64,000 nt of DNA from Comamonadaceae bacterium. GTDB lineage: Bacteria > Pseudomonadota > Gammaproteobacteria > Burkholderiales > Burkholderiaceae_C. A program made the position numbers and the translations under genes. Shown here in pieces: positions 27,333 to 36,827 of this stretch (positions within the stretch are counted from its first letter, which is position 1; each line of letters opens with the position of its first letter). The notes under the pieces are model-generated. The model had not been told where the DNA came from. It saw only the letters and a list, made by a program, of their open reading frames with translations, and did not search any database. The stretch is from positions 1 to 64,000 of the forward strand of contig JAIYBB010000001.1 of NCBI GenBank assembly GCA_027488735.1, read 5' to 3'.

Positions 27333-28331
27333 GTGAAGCACATTATAGACACACCTGACGCAGACAAGGCGGCGTCAGTCAAGACCTTGTTGGTCGACGA
27401 AGAATCAGCCGGACAAAGGCTGGACAACTTCCTGTTGCGCCACCTCAAAGGTGTGCCCAAAACCCATGTGTACCGCATCATCCGCACCGGCGAAGTGCGC
27501 ATCAACAAAGGCCGAGTGAATGCCGACACGCGGGTGCAAACCGGCGATATGGTCCGCCTGCCGCCAGTGCGGGTTGCCACGGTAGACGCCAGCGCGCCGG
27601 TCGCGCCCGGGCGCGAATTCCCGGTGTTGATGGAAGACGAGCAAATGATGGCCATCGACAAGCCTGCGGGCGTGGCGGTGCACGGCGGCAGCGGCGTGAG
27701 TTTTGGCGTGATCGAACAATTGCGCCAAGCCAGACCCGGTGCGCGCATGCTGGAGTTGGTGCACCGGCTGGACCGCGATACCTCGGGCGTGCTGTTGGTG
27801 GCCAAAAAACGCAGCGCGCTCACGCGTTTGCAAGACCAGTTCCGCGACCGCGAAACCGGCAAGACCTACATGGCGTTGGTCAAAGGCCAGTGGCCATCAA
27901 ATAAAAAAGTGATCGACCTGCCGCTGCAACGCTATTTGATTCCGAATGGCGCGGGCGAGGGCGAGCGAAGGGTGCGCATTGCCCACAAAGACGATGCGAA
28001 TGCGCAGCGTGCCATCACGCTGGTGCGGGTGTCGCGTCTGGTGGGCGACTACAGTCTGCTGGAAGTCACCATCAAAACCGGGCGCACCCACCAGATTCGG
28101 GTGCATTTGTCCAGCCAAGGCTATCCCATCGTCGGGGATGACAAATACGGCGACTTCGAACTGAACAAACGCTTGGCGGCGCTCGGCATGAAACGCATGT
28201 TTTTACATGCTTGGCGGTTACAGTTCATCCATCCGCAAACTGGCCGCAGTGAAACTGTGGAGGCCGCATTGCCTGACGAACTACAAAGTTTCATAGACCA
28301 TGTCCAACCCCCACCGCTCGCGCCGGTTTGA
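27333..28331 (+). CDS. rluC: 23S rRNA pseudouridine synthase RluC-type
   Basis: This is a 332-residue RluA-family pseudouridine synthase with an N-terminal S4 RNA-binding domain (about residues 20-80) and a catalytic domain containing HRLDRDTSGVLL, with the catalytic aspartate. The convergence of S4 domain, length and divergence from rne is typical of rluC, whose product modifies 23S rRNA positions 955, 2504 and 2580 in E. coli. The gene overlaps the next one by 32 bases. Confidence 0.93.
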   Translation: MKHIIDTPDADKAASVKTLLVDEESAGQRLDNFLLRHLKGVPKTHVYRIIRTGEVRINKGRVNADTRVQTGDMVRLPPVRVATVDASAPVAPGREFPVLMEDEQMMAIDKPAGVAVHGGSGVSFGVIEQLRQARPGARMLELVHRLDRDTSGVLLVAKKRSALTRLQDQFRDRETGKTYMALVKGQWPSNKKVIDLPLQRYLIPNGAGEGERRVRIAHKDDANAQRAITLVRVSRLVGDYSLLEVTIKTGRTHQIRVHLSSQGYPIVGDDKYGDFELNKRLAALGMKRMFLHAWRLQFIHPQTGRSETVEAALPDELQSFIDHVQPPPLAPV

Positions 28332-28971
28332 TCTGATTGCTTTCGACTGGGACGGTACGCTGTACGACTCGACCCAAATCATCGTGCGTTGCATACAGTC
28401 TGCCGTGGTGGATGTCGGCGGACAAAAACCCACAGATGAACAAGCCGCTTACGTGATCGGCATGGCGATGATGCCAGCACTGGCGCATGCCGCGCCCGAC
28501 GTGCCCAAAGAGAAATACCCGATGCTGGGCGAGCGTTACCGGCACCATTACGCAGCGCATCACAACGACTTGTCATTGTTTGACGGTATCTTGCCAATGT
28601 TGCAAGCCTTGCGCGAAAAACAGCACTTGCTCACTGTCGCCACCGGCAAAAGCCGCAAGGGTTTGGATGATGCACTGCATCAGGTGGCGTTGCGCGGCAT
28701 GTTTGACGGATCACGCACGGCCGATGAAACCGCTGGCAAACCAAACCCGCGCATGTTGAACGAATTGATGGCCGAGTTTGGTGTCTCGCCCGAACGCACT
28801 TTGATGATCGGCGACACCACCCACGATTTAGAAATGGCGCACAACGCCGGTTGTGCCAGTGTGGCGGTCAGTTACGGCGCGCACGGCACGTCCGACTTCG
28901 GTCGATGGAACCCATTGACTGTGGCGCACAACGTCGGCGAATTGCACGACTGGTTGATCGGACATGGCTGA
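28300..28971 (+). CDS. HAD-family hydrolase, phosphoglycolate phosphatase-like
   Basis: This 223-residue HAD phosphatase has motif I FDWDGTLYD with nucleophile D16 and general acid D18, motif II VATGKS, a motif III lysine in GKPNPRML, and motif IV IGDTTHDLEMA. The helical cap between motif I and II is the type found in phosphoglycolate phosphatase and its relatives. The true substrate is not known. It overlaps rluC at its start and the Rieske gene at its end, so the group from rluC to the protease is likely one transcript. Confidence 0.87.
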   Translation: MSNPHRSRRFDLIAFDWDGTLYDSTQIIVRCIQSAVVDVGGQKPTDEQAAYVIGMAMMPALAHAAPDVPKEKYPMLGERYRHHYAAHHNDLSLFDGILPMLQALREKQHLLTVATGKSRKGLDDALHQVALRGMFDGSRTADETAGKPNPRMLNELMAEFGVSPERTLMIGDTTHDLEMAHNAGCASVAVSYGAHGTSDFGRWNPLTVAHNVGELHDWLIGHG

Positions 28972-29332
28972 GGCATTGATTCCCCTGTGCAACAGCGCCG
29001 ACTTGGCTGACAGCGGCTTGGCTGTGCCTTTTGATGTGGTGTATGCAGGCCAGACTTGCCGCGCATTCGCCGTGCGTTTCGAAGGCCAGGTGAAAGCCTA
29101 CTTAAACCGTTGCACCCATGTGGCCATGGAAATGGATTACCAGCCCGACCGTTTTTTTGACACCGAAGGCCGCTGGTTGCTGTGCGCCACGCATGGCGCT
29201 ACTTATGCGCCTGAAACCGGTGAATGCGTGGGCGGCCCGTGCCGGGGCGGTTTGGTGAAAATCACCCTCAGCGAAACAGATGGTGTGGTGCACTGGCATA
29301 CTGCATACAACTTGAAGCCTTTGGAATTTTGA
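28964..29332 (+). CDS. Rieske [2Fe-2S] domain protein
   Basis: This 122-residue protein is a single Rieske domain. The cluster ligands are C50 and H52 (CTH) and C74 and H77 (CATH), with GGPCRGG close behind. The family acts as soluble ferredoxin subunits of oxygenases or as stand-alone electron carriers. There is no oxygenase in the window, so its partner is unknown. It overlaps the HAD gene by eight bases and is followed two bases after its stop by the S49 protease; this trio recurs in Burkholderiales as far as I recall. Confidence 0.9.
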   Translation: MAEALIPLCNSADLADSGLAVPFDVVYAGQTCRAFAVRFEGQVKAYLNRCTHVAMEMDYQPDRFFDTEGRWLLCATHGATYAPETGECVGGPCRGGLVKITLSETDGVVHWHTAYNLKPLEF

Positions 29333-29334
29333 AC

Positions 29335-30363
29335 ATGCAAGAAGAAAACAACCCCACACCCGTTGACAACGTCAACCCGGAGCCTGCAAGTTCTTCTGCC
29401 GCTAACAGCAAGCCCGTCGCAGACAAGGCTGTTGCATGGGAGCGTGAAACGCTCGAGCGATTGGTGATGGCGCAAATTGACGAGCAACGCTCTGCCCGCC
29501 GTTGGCGCATTGGGTTTCGGTTTTTTTGGATACTGCTGGTGTTGGGGGTGCTGTGGTTTACCTTTCACCACGGAAAAAATACGGCCAGCACGGCTCATCC
29601 CACCGCCCACACGGCATTGATCGAGATTCAAGGCGAAATCGACGCCGAGGCGAACGCCAATGCCGAGTGGATCATCGACTCCATGCGTCAGGCATTTGAA
29701 GATGAAGGGTCGCAGGCGGTGGTGTTGCGCATCAATTCACCTGGCGGCAGTCCTGTACAAGCCGGCATGATCAGTGACGAAGTCAAACGCTTAAAAGCGT
29801 TGCATCAAAAACCTGTTTATGTGGTGGTAGAGGAAACCTGTGCATCTGCCGCTTATTACATAGCAGCCTCTTCCGACAAAATTTTCGTGGACAAAGCCAG
29901 CATCGTCGGCAGCATTGGTGTGTTGATGGACGGCTTTGGTTTTACCGGCCTGATGGACAAAGTCGGTGTTGAGCGGCGCTTGATGACGGCGGGTGAAAAC
30001 AAGGGTTTTCTCGACCCGTTCAGCAATCCCACCAAAACACAAAAAGTGCATGCGCAAAATTTGCTGGACCAAATCCACCAACAATTCATTGCCGTGGTGC
30101 GTGAAGGCCGCGGTGACCGTTTAAAAGAAACACCAGAAGTTTTCAGCGGGCTGTTTTGGAGTGGTCAGCAGGCCATTGAGTTGGGATTGGCCGATGGTTA
30201 TGGTTCCTTGGACAGCGTGGCCCGAGACGTGGTGAAAGCCGAGGATATTGTGGATTACACCCGGCAAGACAATGTGGCTGAACGATTGGCCAAGCGTTTT
30301 GGTGCCGCCATGGGCGAGGCAATGGTGAAGAGTTCCTTGCACTTGATGCCCAGCATACGCTGA
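29335..30363 (+). CDS. sppA: S49-family signal peptide peptidase SppA-like protease
   Basis: This 342-residue membrane serine protease has a transmembrane helix at about residues 62-78 and a single S49 domain. Nucleophile S171 (TCASAAYY) and general-base K223 (GENKGF) are 52 residues apart, exactly the S147-K199 spacing of B. subtilis SppA. INSPGGSP near residue 134 forms the oxyanion segment. It is the short single-domain form, which assembles as an octamer in B. subtilis. It probably degrades cleaved signal peptides or membrane fragments. I use ATG 29335, two bases after the Rieske stop. Confidence 0.92.
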   Translation: MQEENNPTPVDNVNPEPASSSAANSKPVADKAVAWERETLERLVMAQIDEQRSARRWRIGFRFFWILLVLGVLWFTFHHGKNTASTAHPTAHTALIEIQGEIDAEANANAEWIIDSMRQAFEDEGSQAVVLRINSPGGSPVQAGMISDEVKRLKALHQKPVYVVVEETCASAAYYIAASSDKIFVDKASIVGSIGVLMDGFGFTGLMDKVGVERRLMTAGENKGFLDPFSNPTKTQKVHAQNLLDQIHQQFIAVVREGRGDRLKETPEVFSGLFWSGQQAIELGLADGYGSLDSVARDVVKAEDIVDYTRQDNVAERLAKRFGAAMGEAMVKSSLHLMPSIR

Positions 30364-30404
30364 GGTTTTCTCGGGCCCAAGCGGGTGTGTTGCACCCTGC
30401 ATAG

Positions 30405-31178
30405 TCAAGGTCCGAACGCGAACACCACGGGGCTGTGCTTGTCCGGCACCAGCCCTTTTTTCTTCCAGTCCGCCACACGCAGGCTTTGCACTTGCATATC
30501 AGCCAGGCTCAGATTGCTGCACAAACACAACCGGGTGTTGTCATGCAAACCGCTCAGCAAGGCTGTCAACAAAGCCTCATTGCGGTAGGGCGTTTCTATG
30601 AATATTTGGGTCTCGCAGGTTTTCAATGCGTGTTTTTCCAGCGCCTGAATCCTTTGCAAACGAAGCGCTGCATCTTGCGGCAAGTAGCCGATGAAGGCGA
30701 ATTGCTGACCGTTCAAACCGCTGGCCGCCAGTGCCAACAAAAGCGAACAAGGACCCACCAAGGGCACCACTTGTATGCCTGCGTCATGCGCGGCGCGCAC
30801 CAGCGATGAACCCGGATCGGCAACTGCCGGCATACCGGCTTCGCTGACCAGACCCATGTCATGGCCTTGCAGCGCGGGCGCGAGCAATCCACTCGTGTCC
30901 ACGGCCGCTACATGGTCGCCTTTTTTATGCACTTGTCGGGGTAATTCGGTGACCTGCTGTGCTTGCAACACTGTTTTCAGCGGATGCACTTCAGCCAGTC
31001 GTTTGAGCAAGGCTCTGGTGGACTTGGCGTTCTCGCACACCCAGTGATCAATCGTGCTGGCTATTTGTAGCGTGCCTTCAGGCATGACCTGATTGAGTGC
31101 GGCTTGCGTGCTGCACATAAAGTCCAGCGGCGCGGGCACCAAATACAACTTGCCTTTGGAAGAAGTGAGCGTTGTCAT
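30405..31178 (-). CDS. RsmI-like tetrapyrrole methylase-family methyltransferase
   Basis: This 257-residue SAM-dependent enzyme belongs to the corrin/porphyrin methylase superfamily: it starts KLYLVPAPL, has GLVSEAGMPAVADPGSSLV (SAM/substrate loop) and VVPLVGPCSLLLALAASG. These blocks are shared with RsmI, which 2'-O-methylates C1402 of 16S rRNA. It is shorter at the C-terminus than E. coli RsmI (286), so it may be the second, less well studied paralogue found in Burkholderiales rather than RsmI itself. It is followed upstream on the same strand by maf. Confidence 0.82.
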   Translation of the reverse strand: MTTLTSSKGKLYLVPAPLDFMCSTQAALNQVMPEGTLQIASTIDHWVCENAKSTRALLKRLAEVHPLKTVLQAQQVTELPRQVHKKGDHVAAVDTSGLLAPALQGHDMGLVSEAGMPAVADPGSSLVRAAHDAGIQVVPLVGPCSLLLALAASGLNGQQFAFIGYLPQDAALRLQRIQALEKHALKTCETQIFIETPYRNEALLTALLSGLHDNTRLCLCSNLSLADMQVQSLRVADWKKKGLVPDKHSPVVFAFGP

Positions 31179-31187
31179 GCCTGCACT

Positions 31188-31787
31188 TCAGTTCAGCAAA
31201 GCCAGACCCGCGGCGCGCAACAGTCGGCACGTGTGTATCAAGGGCAGACCGACCAAAGCGGTCGGGTCCTGGTTGTCAATGCTCTCCAGCAACGCGATAC
31301 CCAAGCCCTCGCTTTTGGCGCTGCCCGCACAGTCATACGGTTTTTCAGCTTGTAAATAGTCTTCGATCGCTTGGTCGCTCAGGTCACGAAATTGCACTTT
31401 GACTTGCGCCAAGGCGTGGTCTGCAAAACCCGTCTCATGGCAGACCACAGCCACGGCGGTTTGAAACACCACCATGTGTCCGCGCATGCGTTGCAATTGA
31501 AGGACGGCGTTGGCGTGGGTGCCCGGTTTGCCCAGCGGTTCGCCGTTCAGATCGGCCACTTGGTCGGAACCGATCACCACCGCATGCGGGTGCAACTGAG
31601 CCACCGCACGCGCTTTGGCCAGGGCCAGTCGCTCGGCCAAGGCTTGCGGGCTTTCGCCAGGCAATGGGGTTTCATCGACATCTGGGGCGACCACTTCAAA
31701 CGGCAGTCGCAATCGCTGCAGTAATTCGCGGCGGTACACCGAGGTAGACCCCAAGATCAGGGGACGATCAAAAAAAACCATGCTCAT
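31188..31787 (-). CDS. Maf-like nucleotide pyrophosphatase, YceF type
   Basis: This protein of about 200 residues is a house-cleaning pyrophosphatase. The family motif GSTSVYRRELL, then PDVDETPLPGESP, VIGSDQV, and CAGSAKSEGLGIALLE match E. coli YceF closely; YceF hydrolyses m7GTP. Three in-frame ATGs are close together (31796, 31787, 31781); I chose the middle one because an AGAG is best spaced before it. It diverges from yceD, with fewer than 30 bases between the start codons, so the two promoters must overlap the genes. Confidence 0.9.
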   Translation of the reverse strand: MSMVFFDRPLILGSTSVYRRELLQRLRLPFEVVAPDVDETPLPGESPQALAERLALAKARAVAQLHPHAVVIGSDQVADLNGEPLGKPGTHANAVLQLQRMRGHMVVFQTAVAVVCHETGFADHALAQVKVQFRDLSDQAIEDYLQAEKPYDCAGSAKSEGLGIALLESIDNQDPTALVGLPLIHTCRLLRAAGLALLN

Positions 31788-31814
31788 AGAGCCCATTCTC
31801 TTACACTGCCCAGT

Positions 31815-32342
31815 ATGACAAACGAATGGAATACCCGTGCATTGGACATTGCACGATTTGCCGAGCTAGGTGCACACGGTCATTGGCAAACTGCCTTGCC
31901 TGGCTTGCCGCGTGTGCAAGCGGTATGTGAGCCCGGTTTGGCCCTTGCGCATCCGTCGGAATGCACTTGGTCGTTGCTGGGACAAACCCGGGGAAGTGCT
32001 GCCACGGCGCAAAATTGGCTGCATTTGCAAGCAAGCTTGACCTTGACACAGCGCTGCCAGCGTTGCTTGGACCCCATGGCTGTGCCTTTGTCCATCGACC
32101 GGTGGTTCCGTTTTGTGGCGGACGAGGCCACAGCTTTGGCCGAGGACGATAACTGTGAAGAGGATTTATTGGCTATTTCCAGCGAATTCGATGCCCTGGA
32201 TCTGTTGGAGGACGAATTGTTGCTGGCCATCCCGCTGATCGTCAGCCATGACAGTTGCCAAGCGCCGGCCAGTGCGGCTTTGGGTGACGATTTGCCGCAT
32301 CCATTTGCTGCGCTGGCGGGCCTGAAACTGCCCAAACCGTGA
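31815..32342 (+). CDS. yceD: DUF177 / YceD, large-subunit rRNA accumulation protein
   Basis: This 175-residue protein has the family's CxxC pair (CQRCLDPM) followed by the acidic LLEDELLLAIPLIVSH segment. YceD is needed for 23S rRNA accumulation and is nearly always encoded in front of rpmF, as here. There is no ribosome site before ATG 31815; a TACACT about ten bases upstream could be a -10 giving a nearly leaderless mRNA, which I offer only as a possibility. Confidence 0.9.
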   Translation: MTNEWNTRALDIARFAELGAHGHWQTALPGLPRVQAVCEPGLALAHPSECTWSLLGQTRGSAATAQNWLHLQASLTLTQRCQRCLDPMAVPLSIDRWFRFVADEATALAEDDNCEEDLLAISSEFDALDLLEDELLLAIPLIVSHDSCQAPASAALGDDLPHPFAALAGLKLPKP

Positions 32343-32368
32343 AGACGGGCGAATAAATCGCTTAAGGC

Positions 32369-32374
32369 TATAAT
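32369..32374 (+). promoter_or_regulatory. Candidate -10 (TATAAT) for rpmF
   Basis: A consensus TATAAT lies 76 bases before the rpmF start, after the yceD stop. No good -35 is visible, so the call rests on the perfect -10 and on the need to make far more L32 than YceD. Confidence 0.4.
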
Positions 32375-32449
32375 CTTCGATTCTTTGGCCTCGGGGTGAA
32401 GCACCCGACGTGGCCATTCATTTGAACCAACGATATTCAGGAGCCTGTC

Positions 32450-32632
32450 ATGGCTGTCCAACAAAATAAAAAATCTCCCTCCAAAAGAGGCATGCACCGT
32501 TCACACAATGCCCTGAACGTTCCTGGTTTGGCGGTTGAGCCCACCACTGGCGAAGTGCATTTGCGTCATCACATCAGCCCGACCGGTTTTTACCGTGGAA
32601 GAAAAGTGCTGAAAACCAAGTCTGAAGCCTGA
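32450..32632 (+). CDS. rpmF: 50S ribosomal protein L32
   Basis: This 60-residue protein matches L32 throughout: [20 protein letters not shown] at the start and [17 protein letters not shown] near the end. The start is preceded by caggag. Zinc-ligand cysteines are absent, which makes it a C-minus L32 type. It lies between yceD and plsX, the conserved order in proteobacteria. Confidence 0.97.
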   Translation: MAVQQNKKSPSKRGMHRSHNALNVPGLAVEPTTGEVHLRHHISPTGFYRGRKVLKTKSEA

Positions 32633-32649
32633 ACTTGCTTCAGCATCTG

Positions 32650-32682
32650 GGCCCGTCACAGTGAATCTGTCGCGGGCCTTTT
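32650..32682 (+). terminator. Intrinsic terminator between rpmF and plsX
   Basis: GGCCCG (32650-32655) pairs with CGGGCC (32673-32678), and inside it ACAG (32658-32661) pairs with CTGT (32667-32670), with a 2-by-2 internal loop; tttt follows at 32679-32682. It would end most rpmF transcripts, letting only a fraction enter the fatty acid genes. Confidence 0.6.
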
Positions 32683-32728
32683 GCTTGATGGCACCCATGT
32701 TTTTGACCTGTAAAAAACTGCAATTCTC

Positions 32729-33772
32729 ATGGTGACGCTGGCTGTTGACTGTATGGGTGGTGACCACGGAGCCAAGGTCACATTGCCCGCTTGCCGTGTA
32801 TTTCTTGACCGCAACCCCAGTGCCCAACTGTTGCTGGTAGGTCTTCCCCACGCCCTGTCCCATTTTTCTCACCCCCGGGCCACTTTGGTTCAAGCCAGTG
32901 AAGTCGTCGAAATGGACGACCCGATCGAGGTGGCGCTGCGCCGCAAAAAAGATTCTTCCATGCGGGTTGCCATCGAGCAGGTCCGCGATGGGCGTGCCGA
33001 TGCAGCGGTATCTGCCGGTAACACCGGCGCATTGATGGCAATTGCGCGCTATGTGCTCAAAACTTTGGATGGTATCGACAGGCCTGCCATTGCCGGGCAA
33101 ATGCCAAATGCCAAGGGTGGCGGCACCACCATGCTAGATCTGGGTGCCAACGTCGACTCGACGCCTGAGCATTTATTGCAATTTGCATTGATGGGTTCTG
33201 CCTTGGTATCTGTATTGACTGGGGTTGCCAAACCCAGTGTCGGTTTGTTGAATATTGGTGAAGAAGCCATTAAAGGCAATGAAAATATCAAAAAAACCAG
33301 TGAATTGCTGCGATCTGCAGCTAACTCCGGCGATTTGAATTTTTATGGCAATGTTGAAGGCAATGATATTTTCAAGGGAACCACTGATATTGTGGTCTGT
33401 GATGGATTTGTCGGCAATGTGGCGCTTAAAGCCAGCGAGGGGCTTGCTTTCATGATCTCTGGTTTTTTGAAAAAGAGCTTTTCTCGCAATATTTATACAT
33501 TAATTGCAGGCTTTATTGCATATCCGGCGTTATCTGGCTTTAAAAAGCTGGTTGATCACCGACGCCACAATGGCGCCGCCTTGTTGGGATTGCAGGGTTT
33601 GGTGTTTAAAAGCCATGGATCGGCCGACGAATTGGCGTTTTCGACCGCCTTGCAGCGCGCGTATGATGCGGCCGACCATGATTTGTTGGCGCGTGTGCGG
33701 TCTCAATTGGCCCACGCCGCCCCTTTGCTGGCGACTTCGCCGCCTTTGACTCACATCACAGACCCTGCATGA
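32729..33772 (+). CDS. plsX: Phosphate acyltransferase PlsX
   Basis: PlsX converts acyl-ACP and phosphate to acyl-phosphate, the donor for PlsY in phospholipid synthesis. The 347-residue protein has the family hallmarks [11 protein letters not shown] at the start, [22 protein letters not shown] and GNVEGNDIF. The gene starts about 46 bases after the terminator behind rpmF and overlaps fabH by four bases (ATGA). The middle third (about 33170-33560) is noticeably richer in A/T third positions than either end; see findings. Confidence 0.95.
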   Translation: MVTLAVDCMGGDHGAKVTLPACRVFLDRNPSAQLLLVGLPHALSHFSHPRATLVQASEVVEMDDPIEVALRRKKDSSMRVAIEQVRDGRADAAVSAGNTGALMAIARYVLKTLDGIDRPAIAGQMPNAKGGGTTMLDLGANVDSTPEHLLQFALMGSALVSVLTGVAKPSVGLLNIGEEAIKGNENIKKTSELLRSAANSGDLNFYGNVEGNDIFKGTTDIVVCDGFVGNVALKASEGLAFMISGFLKKSFSRNIYTLIAGFIAYPALSGFKKLVDHRRHNGAALLGLQGLVFKSHGSADELAFSTALQRAYDAADHDLLARVRSQLAHAAPLLATSPPLTHITDPA

Positions 33773-34770
33773 GCTTGTATTCCCGAATCGTTGGTACCGG
33801 CAGTTACCTGCCCCCGCGCCGGCTGAGCAATGCCGATTTGGTGGCCGAATTGGCCGCCAAGGGTGTGGACAGCTCTGACGAATGGATCGTCGAGCGCACA
33901 GGCATCGGCGCCCGGCATTTCGCCGCCGCCGGCGTATTCAGCAGCGACTTGGCTTTTGAAGCCTGCAAGCAAGCCCTGTCAGCCGCGCAGCTGGGGCCGC
34001 AAGACATTGATTTAGTGATCGTGGCAACCTCAACCCCTGACATGGTGTTTCCTTCCACCGCCTGCATCTTGCAACACAAGTTAGCGCAACTCAGCCCCGA
34101 GGCAGCGGGCATCGCCGGTTCGCCAGCCTTTGATGTGCAAGCCGTGTGTGCGGGATTCATTTACGCTTTGAGCGTGGCTGACGCCATGCTGCGCGCTGGC
34201 AACGCCAAACGCGCCTTGGTGGTGGGCGCAGAGGTGTTCTCGCGGCTGCTTGATTTCAACGATCGCACCACCTGTGTGCTGTTTGGCGACGGTGCTGGCG
34301 CAGTGGTGTTGGAAGCTTCTTCACAGCCTGGCATATTGGCGACGGACATCCATGCCGATGGCAAGCATGTGGGTTTGTTGTGTGTGCCCGGGCATGTGCA
34401 GGGCGGTGAAATTTTGGGCGATCCGGTCTTGAAGATGGACGGCCAAGGGGTGTTCAAACTGGCGGTAGGGGTGCTGGAAGACACCGCTCGCGCTGTGTTG
34501 GCCAAGGCTGGGCTGCAAGACAGTGACCTTGATTGGCTGGTTCCGCACCAAGCCAATATCCGCATCATTCAAAGCACGGCAAAAAAATTGAAACTCCCGA
34601 TGGCAAAAGTGTTGTTGACGGTGGCCGAGCACGGTAATACGTCAGCAGCATCCATTCCGCTGGCGTTGGACAGCGGGGTTCGTGCTGGTCAAGTCAAGCC
34701 CGGTCAACTGGTTATGCTCGAAGGGGTGGGCGGCGGTTTCGCTTGGGGCTCGGTTCTTTTGCGCTACTGA
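33769..34770 (+). CDS. fabH: 3-oxoacyl-ACP synthase III
   Basis: FabH condenses acetyl-CoA with malonyl-ACP to start fatty acid synthesis. In this 333-residue protein the active-site cysteine is C127 (DVQAVCAGF), and the histidine and asparagine are in [11 protein letters not shown] and [10 protein letters not shown]. Length is slightly above the E. coli enzyme (317). It is coupled to plsX by an ATGA overlap and precedes fabD by 13 bases. Confidence 0.96.
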   Translation: MSLYSRIVGTGSYLPPRRLSNADLVAELAAKGVDSSDEWIVERTGIGARHFAAAGVFSSDLAFEACKQALSAAQLGPQDIDLVIVATSTPDMVFPSTACILQHKLAQLSPEAAGIAGSPAFDVQAVCAGFIYALSVADAMLRAGNAKRALVVGAEVFSRLLDFNDRTTCVLFGDGAGAVVLEASSQPGILATDIHADGKHVGLLCVPGHVQGGEILGDPVLKMDGQGVFKLAVGVLEDTARAVLAKAGLQDSDLDWLVPHQANIRIIQSTAKKLKLPMAKVLLTVAEHGNTSAASIPLALDSGVRAGQVKPGQLVMLEGVGGGFAWGSVLLRY

Positions 34771-34783
34771 TACACACTTATAT

Positions 34784-35737
34784 ATGACTACATTTGCTTT
34801 TGTGTTTCCCGGTCAAGGCTCGCAGTCGGTGGGCATGCTTGATGCATGGAACGACCACCCAGTGGTTGAAGCGACGCTCGAGGAAGCCAGTGAAGTGCTT
34901 GGCCAAGATGTGGGGCAACTGATCCACGAAGGCCCCAAAGAGACATTGGCGCTGACCACCCATACCCAACCTGTGATGTTGGTGGCTGCGGTCGCCGCCT
35001 ACCGCGTTTGGGTGGCAGAAGGTGGCGCACGCCCCTCTTTTGTGGCCGGGCATTCATTGGGCGAATATTCAGCGTTGGTGGCCAGCGAGGTACTCAGTTT
35101 GTCCCAAGCGGTACCTTTGGTGCGATTGCGCGCCCAGGCCATGCAAGATGCGGTTGCTGTCGGTGCGGGCGCCATGGCCGCTGTGTTGGGCCTGCAAGCT
35201 TCCCAAGTGGTGGATATTTGCAAACAAGCCCAAGCCGAGTTTGCGCCTGACAGCGGCGAAGTCGTGCAAGCTGCCAATTTCAATGACCCCGGTCAGACCG
35301 TCATATCTGGCAGTAAGCAAGCGGTTGAAAAAGCCTGCGAATTGCTCAAAGCTGCTGGCGCCAAACGCACTTTGCTGTTGCCGGTTTCAGCGCCGTTTCA
35401 TTGCGCCATGATGGAACCAGCCGCGCAGCGCTTGCGCAGTCATCTAAAAGACCTGTCATTTGGTATGCCCCAAATTCCTGTCATCAACAATATCGATGTG
35501 ACCCAAGAAACTGACCCGGGGCGTATACGCGATGCGCTTTTTCGACAAGCTTTTGGTCCAGTGCGCTGGGTAGAAACCATTCAGCGCATGCAACAACTCG
35601 GCGTCAGTCATGTAGTGGAATGCGGGCCCGGCAAAGTACTGGCGGGCATGGTCAAGCGGATTTCGCCAGACCTGCACGCGCATGCCTTGTACGACCCAGT
35701 GACCCTGACTGAAACCTTTGCATTCTTAAAGACTTGA
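34784..35737 (+). CDS. fabD: Malonyl-CoA:ACP transacylase
   Basis: FabD loads malonyl groups onto acyl carrier protein. The 317-residue protein begins FAFVFPGQGSQ and has nucleophile S91 in GHSLGEYSALVA, and the partner histidine in SAPFHCAMM. ATG 34784 is used; the longer frame extends back into fabH. fabG follows two bases after the stop. Confidence 0.96.
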   Translation: MTTFAFVFPGQGSQSVGMLDAWNDHPVVEATLEEASEVLGQDVGQLIHEGPKETLALTTHTQPVMLVAAVAAYRVWVAEGGARPSFVAGHSLGEYSALVASEVLSLSQAVPLVRLRAQAMQDAVAVGAGAMAAVLGLQASQVVDICKQAQAEFAPDSGEVVQAANFNDPGQTVISGSKQAVEKACELLKAAGAKRTLLLPVSAPFHCAMMEPAAQRLRSHLKDLSFGMPQIPVINNIDVTQETDPGRIRDALFRQAFGPVRWVETIQRMQQLGVSHVVECGPGKVLAGMVKRISPDLHAHALYDPVTLTETFAFLKT

Positions 35738-35739
35738 CC

Positions 35740-36489
35740 ATGGGAACACCTTCTATTTCTCCCCAGACCGCACTGGTCACCGGCGCTTCTCGTGGCATTG
35801 GTGCCGCCATTGCCTTGCATTTGGCTCGCCAAGGTTTTCATGTCTGTGGCACCGCCACCAGCGAGGAAGGGGCAACTCGCATCCGTGATTCATTGGCGGC
35901 GTTTGCTGGTTGTCAAGGCGTGGTCTTGCAAGTCAACGATGTTGACCAGTTGCAAGCGGTGGTGGACCGTTTGGTGGAGCAATCTGGTGGCTTGCATGTG
36001 TTGGTCAACAACGCCGGCATCACCCGCGACACCCTGGCCATGCGCATGAAAGACAGCGATTGGGACGATGTCATCGACACCAACCTCAAAGCCGTGTTTC
36101 GTTTGTGCCGCGCGGTGATGCGGCCCATGATGAAACAGCGTTTTGGTCGCATCATCAACATCACCAGCGTGGTCGGTGCCTCTGGCAACCCTGGGCAAGC
36201 CAATTACGCGGCAGCCAAAGCTGGCGTGGCTGGCATGACCAAAGCCTTGGCCAGAGAGTTGGGCAGCCGTGGAATAACGGTCAATTGCGTGGCCCCTGGA
36301 TTTATCGAGACCGACATGACGGCGGGATTGCCGCCAGAGCAGCAGCAGGCGTTGCTAGGCCAAATCCCCTTGGGGCACCTTGGACAGCCCGAAGATGTGG
36401 CGCAGGCCGTGGCATTTTTGGCAGGAAGCGGCGGCGCCTACATCACCGGTCAAGAACTGCACGTCAATGGCGGAATGTACATGGCTTGA
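35740..36489 (+). CDS. fabG: 3-oxoacyl-ACP reductase
   Basis: FabG reduces 3-oxoacyl-ACP with NADPH. It is a 249-residue short-chain dehydrogenase with the cofactor glycine motif TGASRGIG (residues 14-21), NNAGIT, the catalytic serine in ITSVVG, and the YAAAK tyrosine-lysine pair. ATG 35740 gives the expected N-terminus. It is followed by acpP after 84 bases, a gap long enough for a separate acpP promoter. Confidence 0.96.
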   Translation: MGTPSISPQTALVTGASRGIGAAIALHLARQGFHVCGTATSEEGATRIRDSLAAFAGCQGVVLQVNDVDQLQAVVDRLVEQSGGLHVLVNNAGITRDTLAMRMKDSDWDDVIDTNLKAVFRLCRAVMRPMMKQRFGRIINITSVVGASGNPGQANYAAAKAGVAGMTKALARELGSRGITVNCVAPGFIETDMTAGLPPEQQQALLGQIPLGHLGQPEDVAQAVAFLAGSGGAYITGQELHVNGGMYMA

Positions 36490-36522
36490 GGGCCTTGGTA
36501 TAAGCCAGTAGTAAGCCGTTTC

Positions 36523-36546
36523 GTCCGCGCGGCTAAAATCGCGGAC
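36523..36546 (+). promoter_or_regulatory. Inverted repeat around a TAAAAT -10 in front of acpP
   Basis: GTCCGCG (36523-36529) and CGCGGAC (36540-36546) are perfect arms flanking TAAAAT at 36534-36539. A -10 element between the arms would put an acpP start about 30 bases before the ATG. The repeat could bind a regulator or be chance in GC-rich DNA. No clear -35 is seen. Confidence 0.35.
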
Positions 36547-36552
36547 TTCTAA

Positions 36553-36813
<261 letters not shown>

Positions 36814-36827
36814 CGCAGAGGTTCCCC

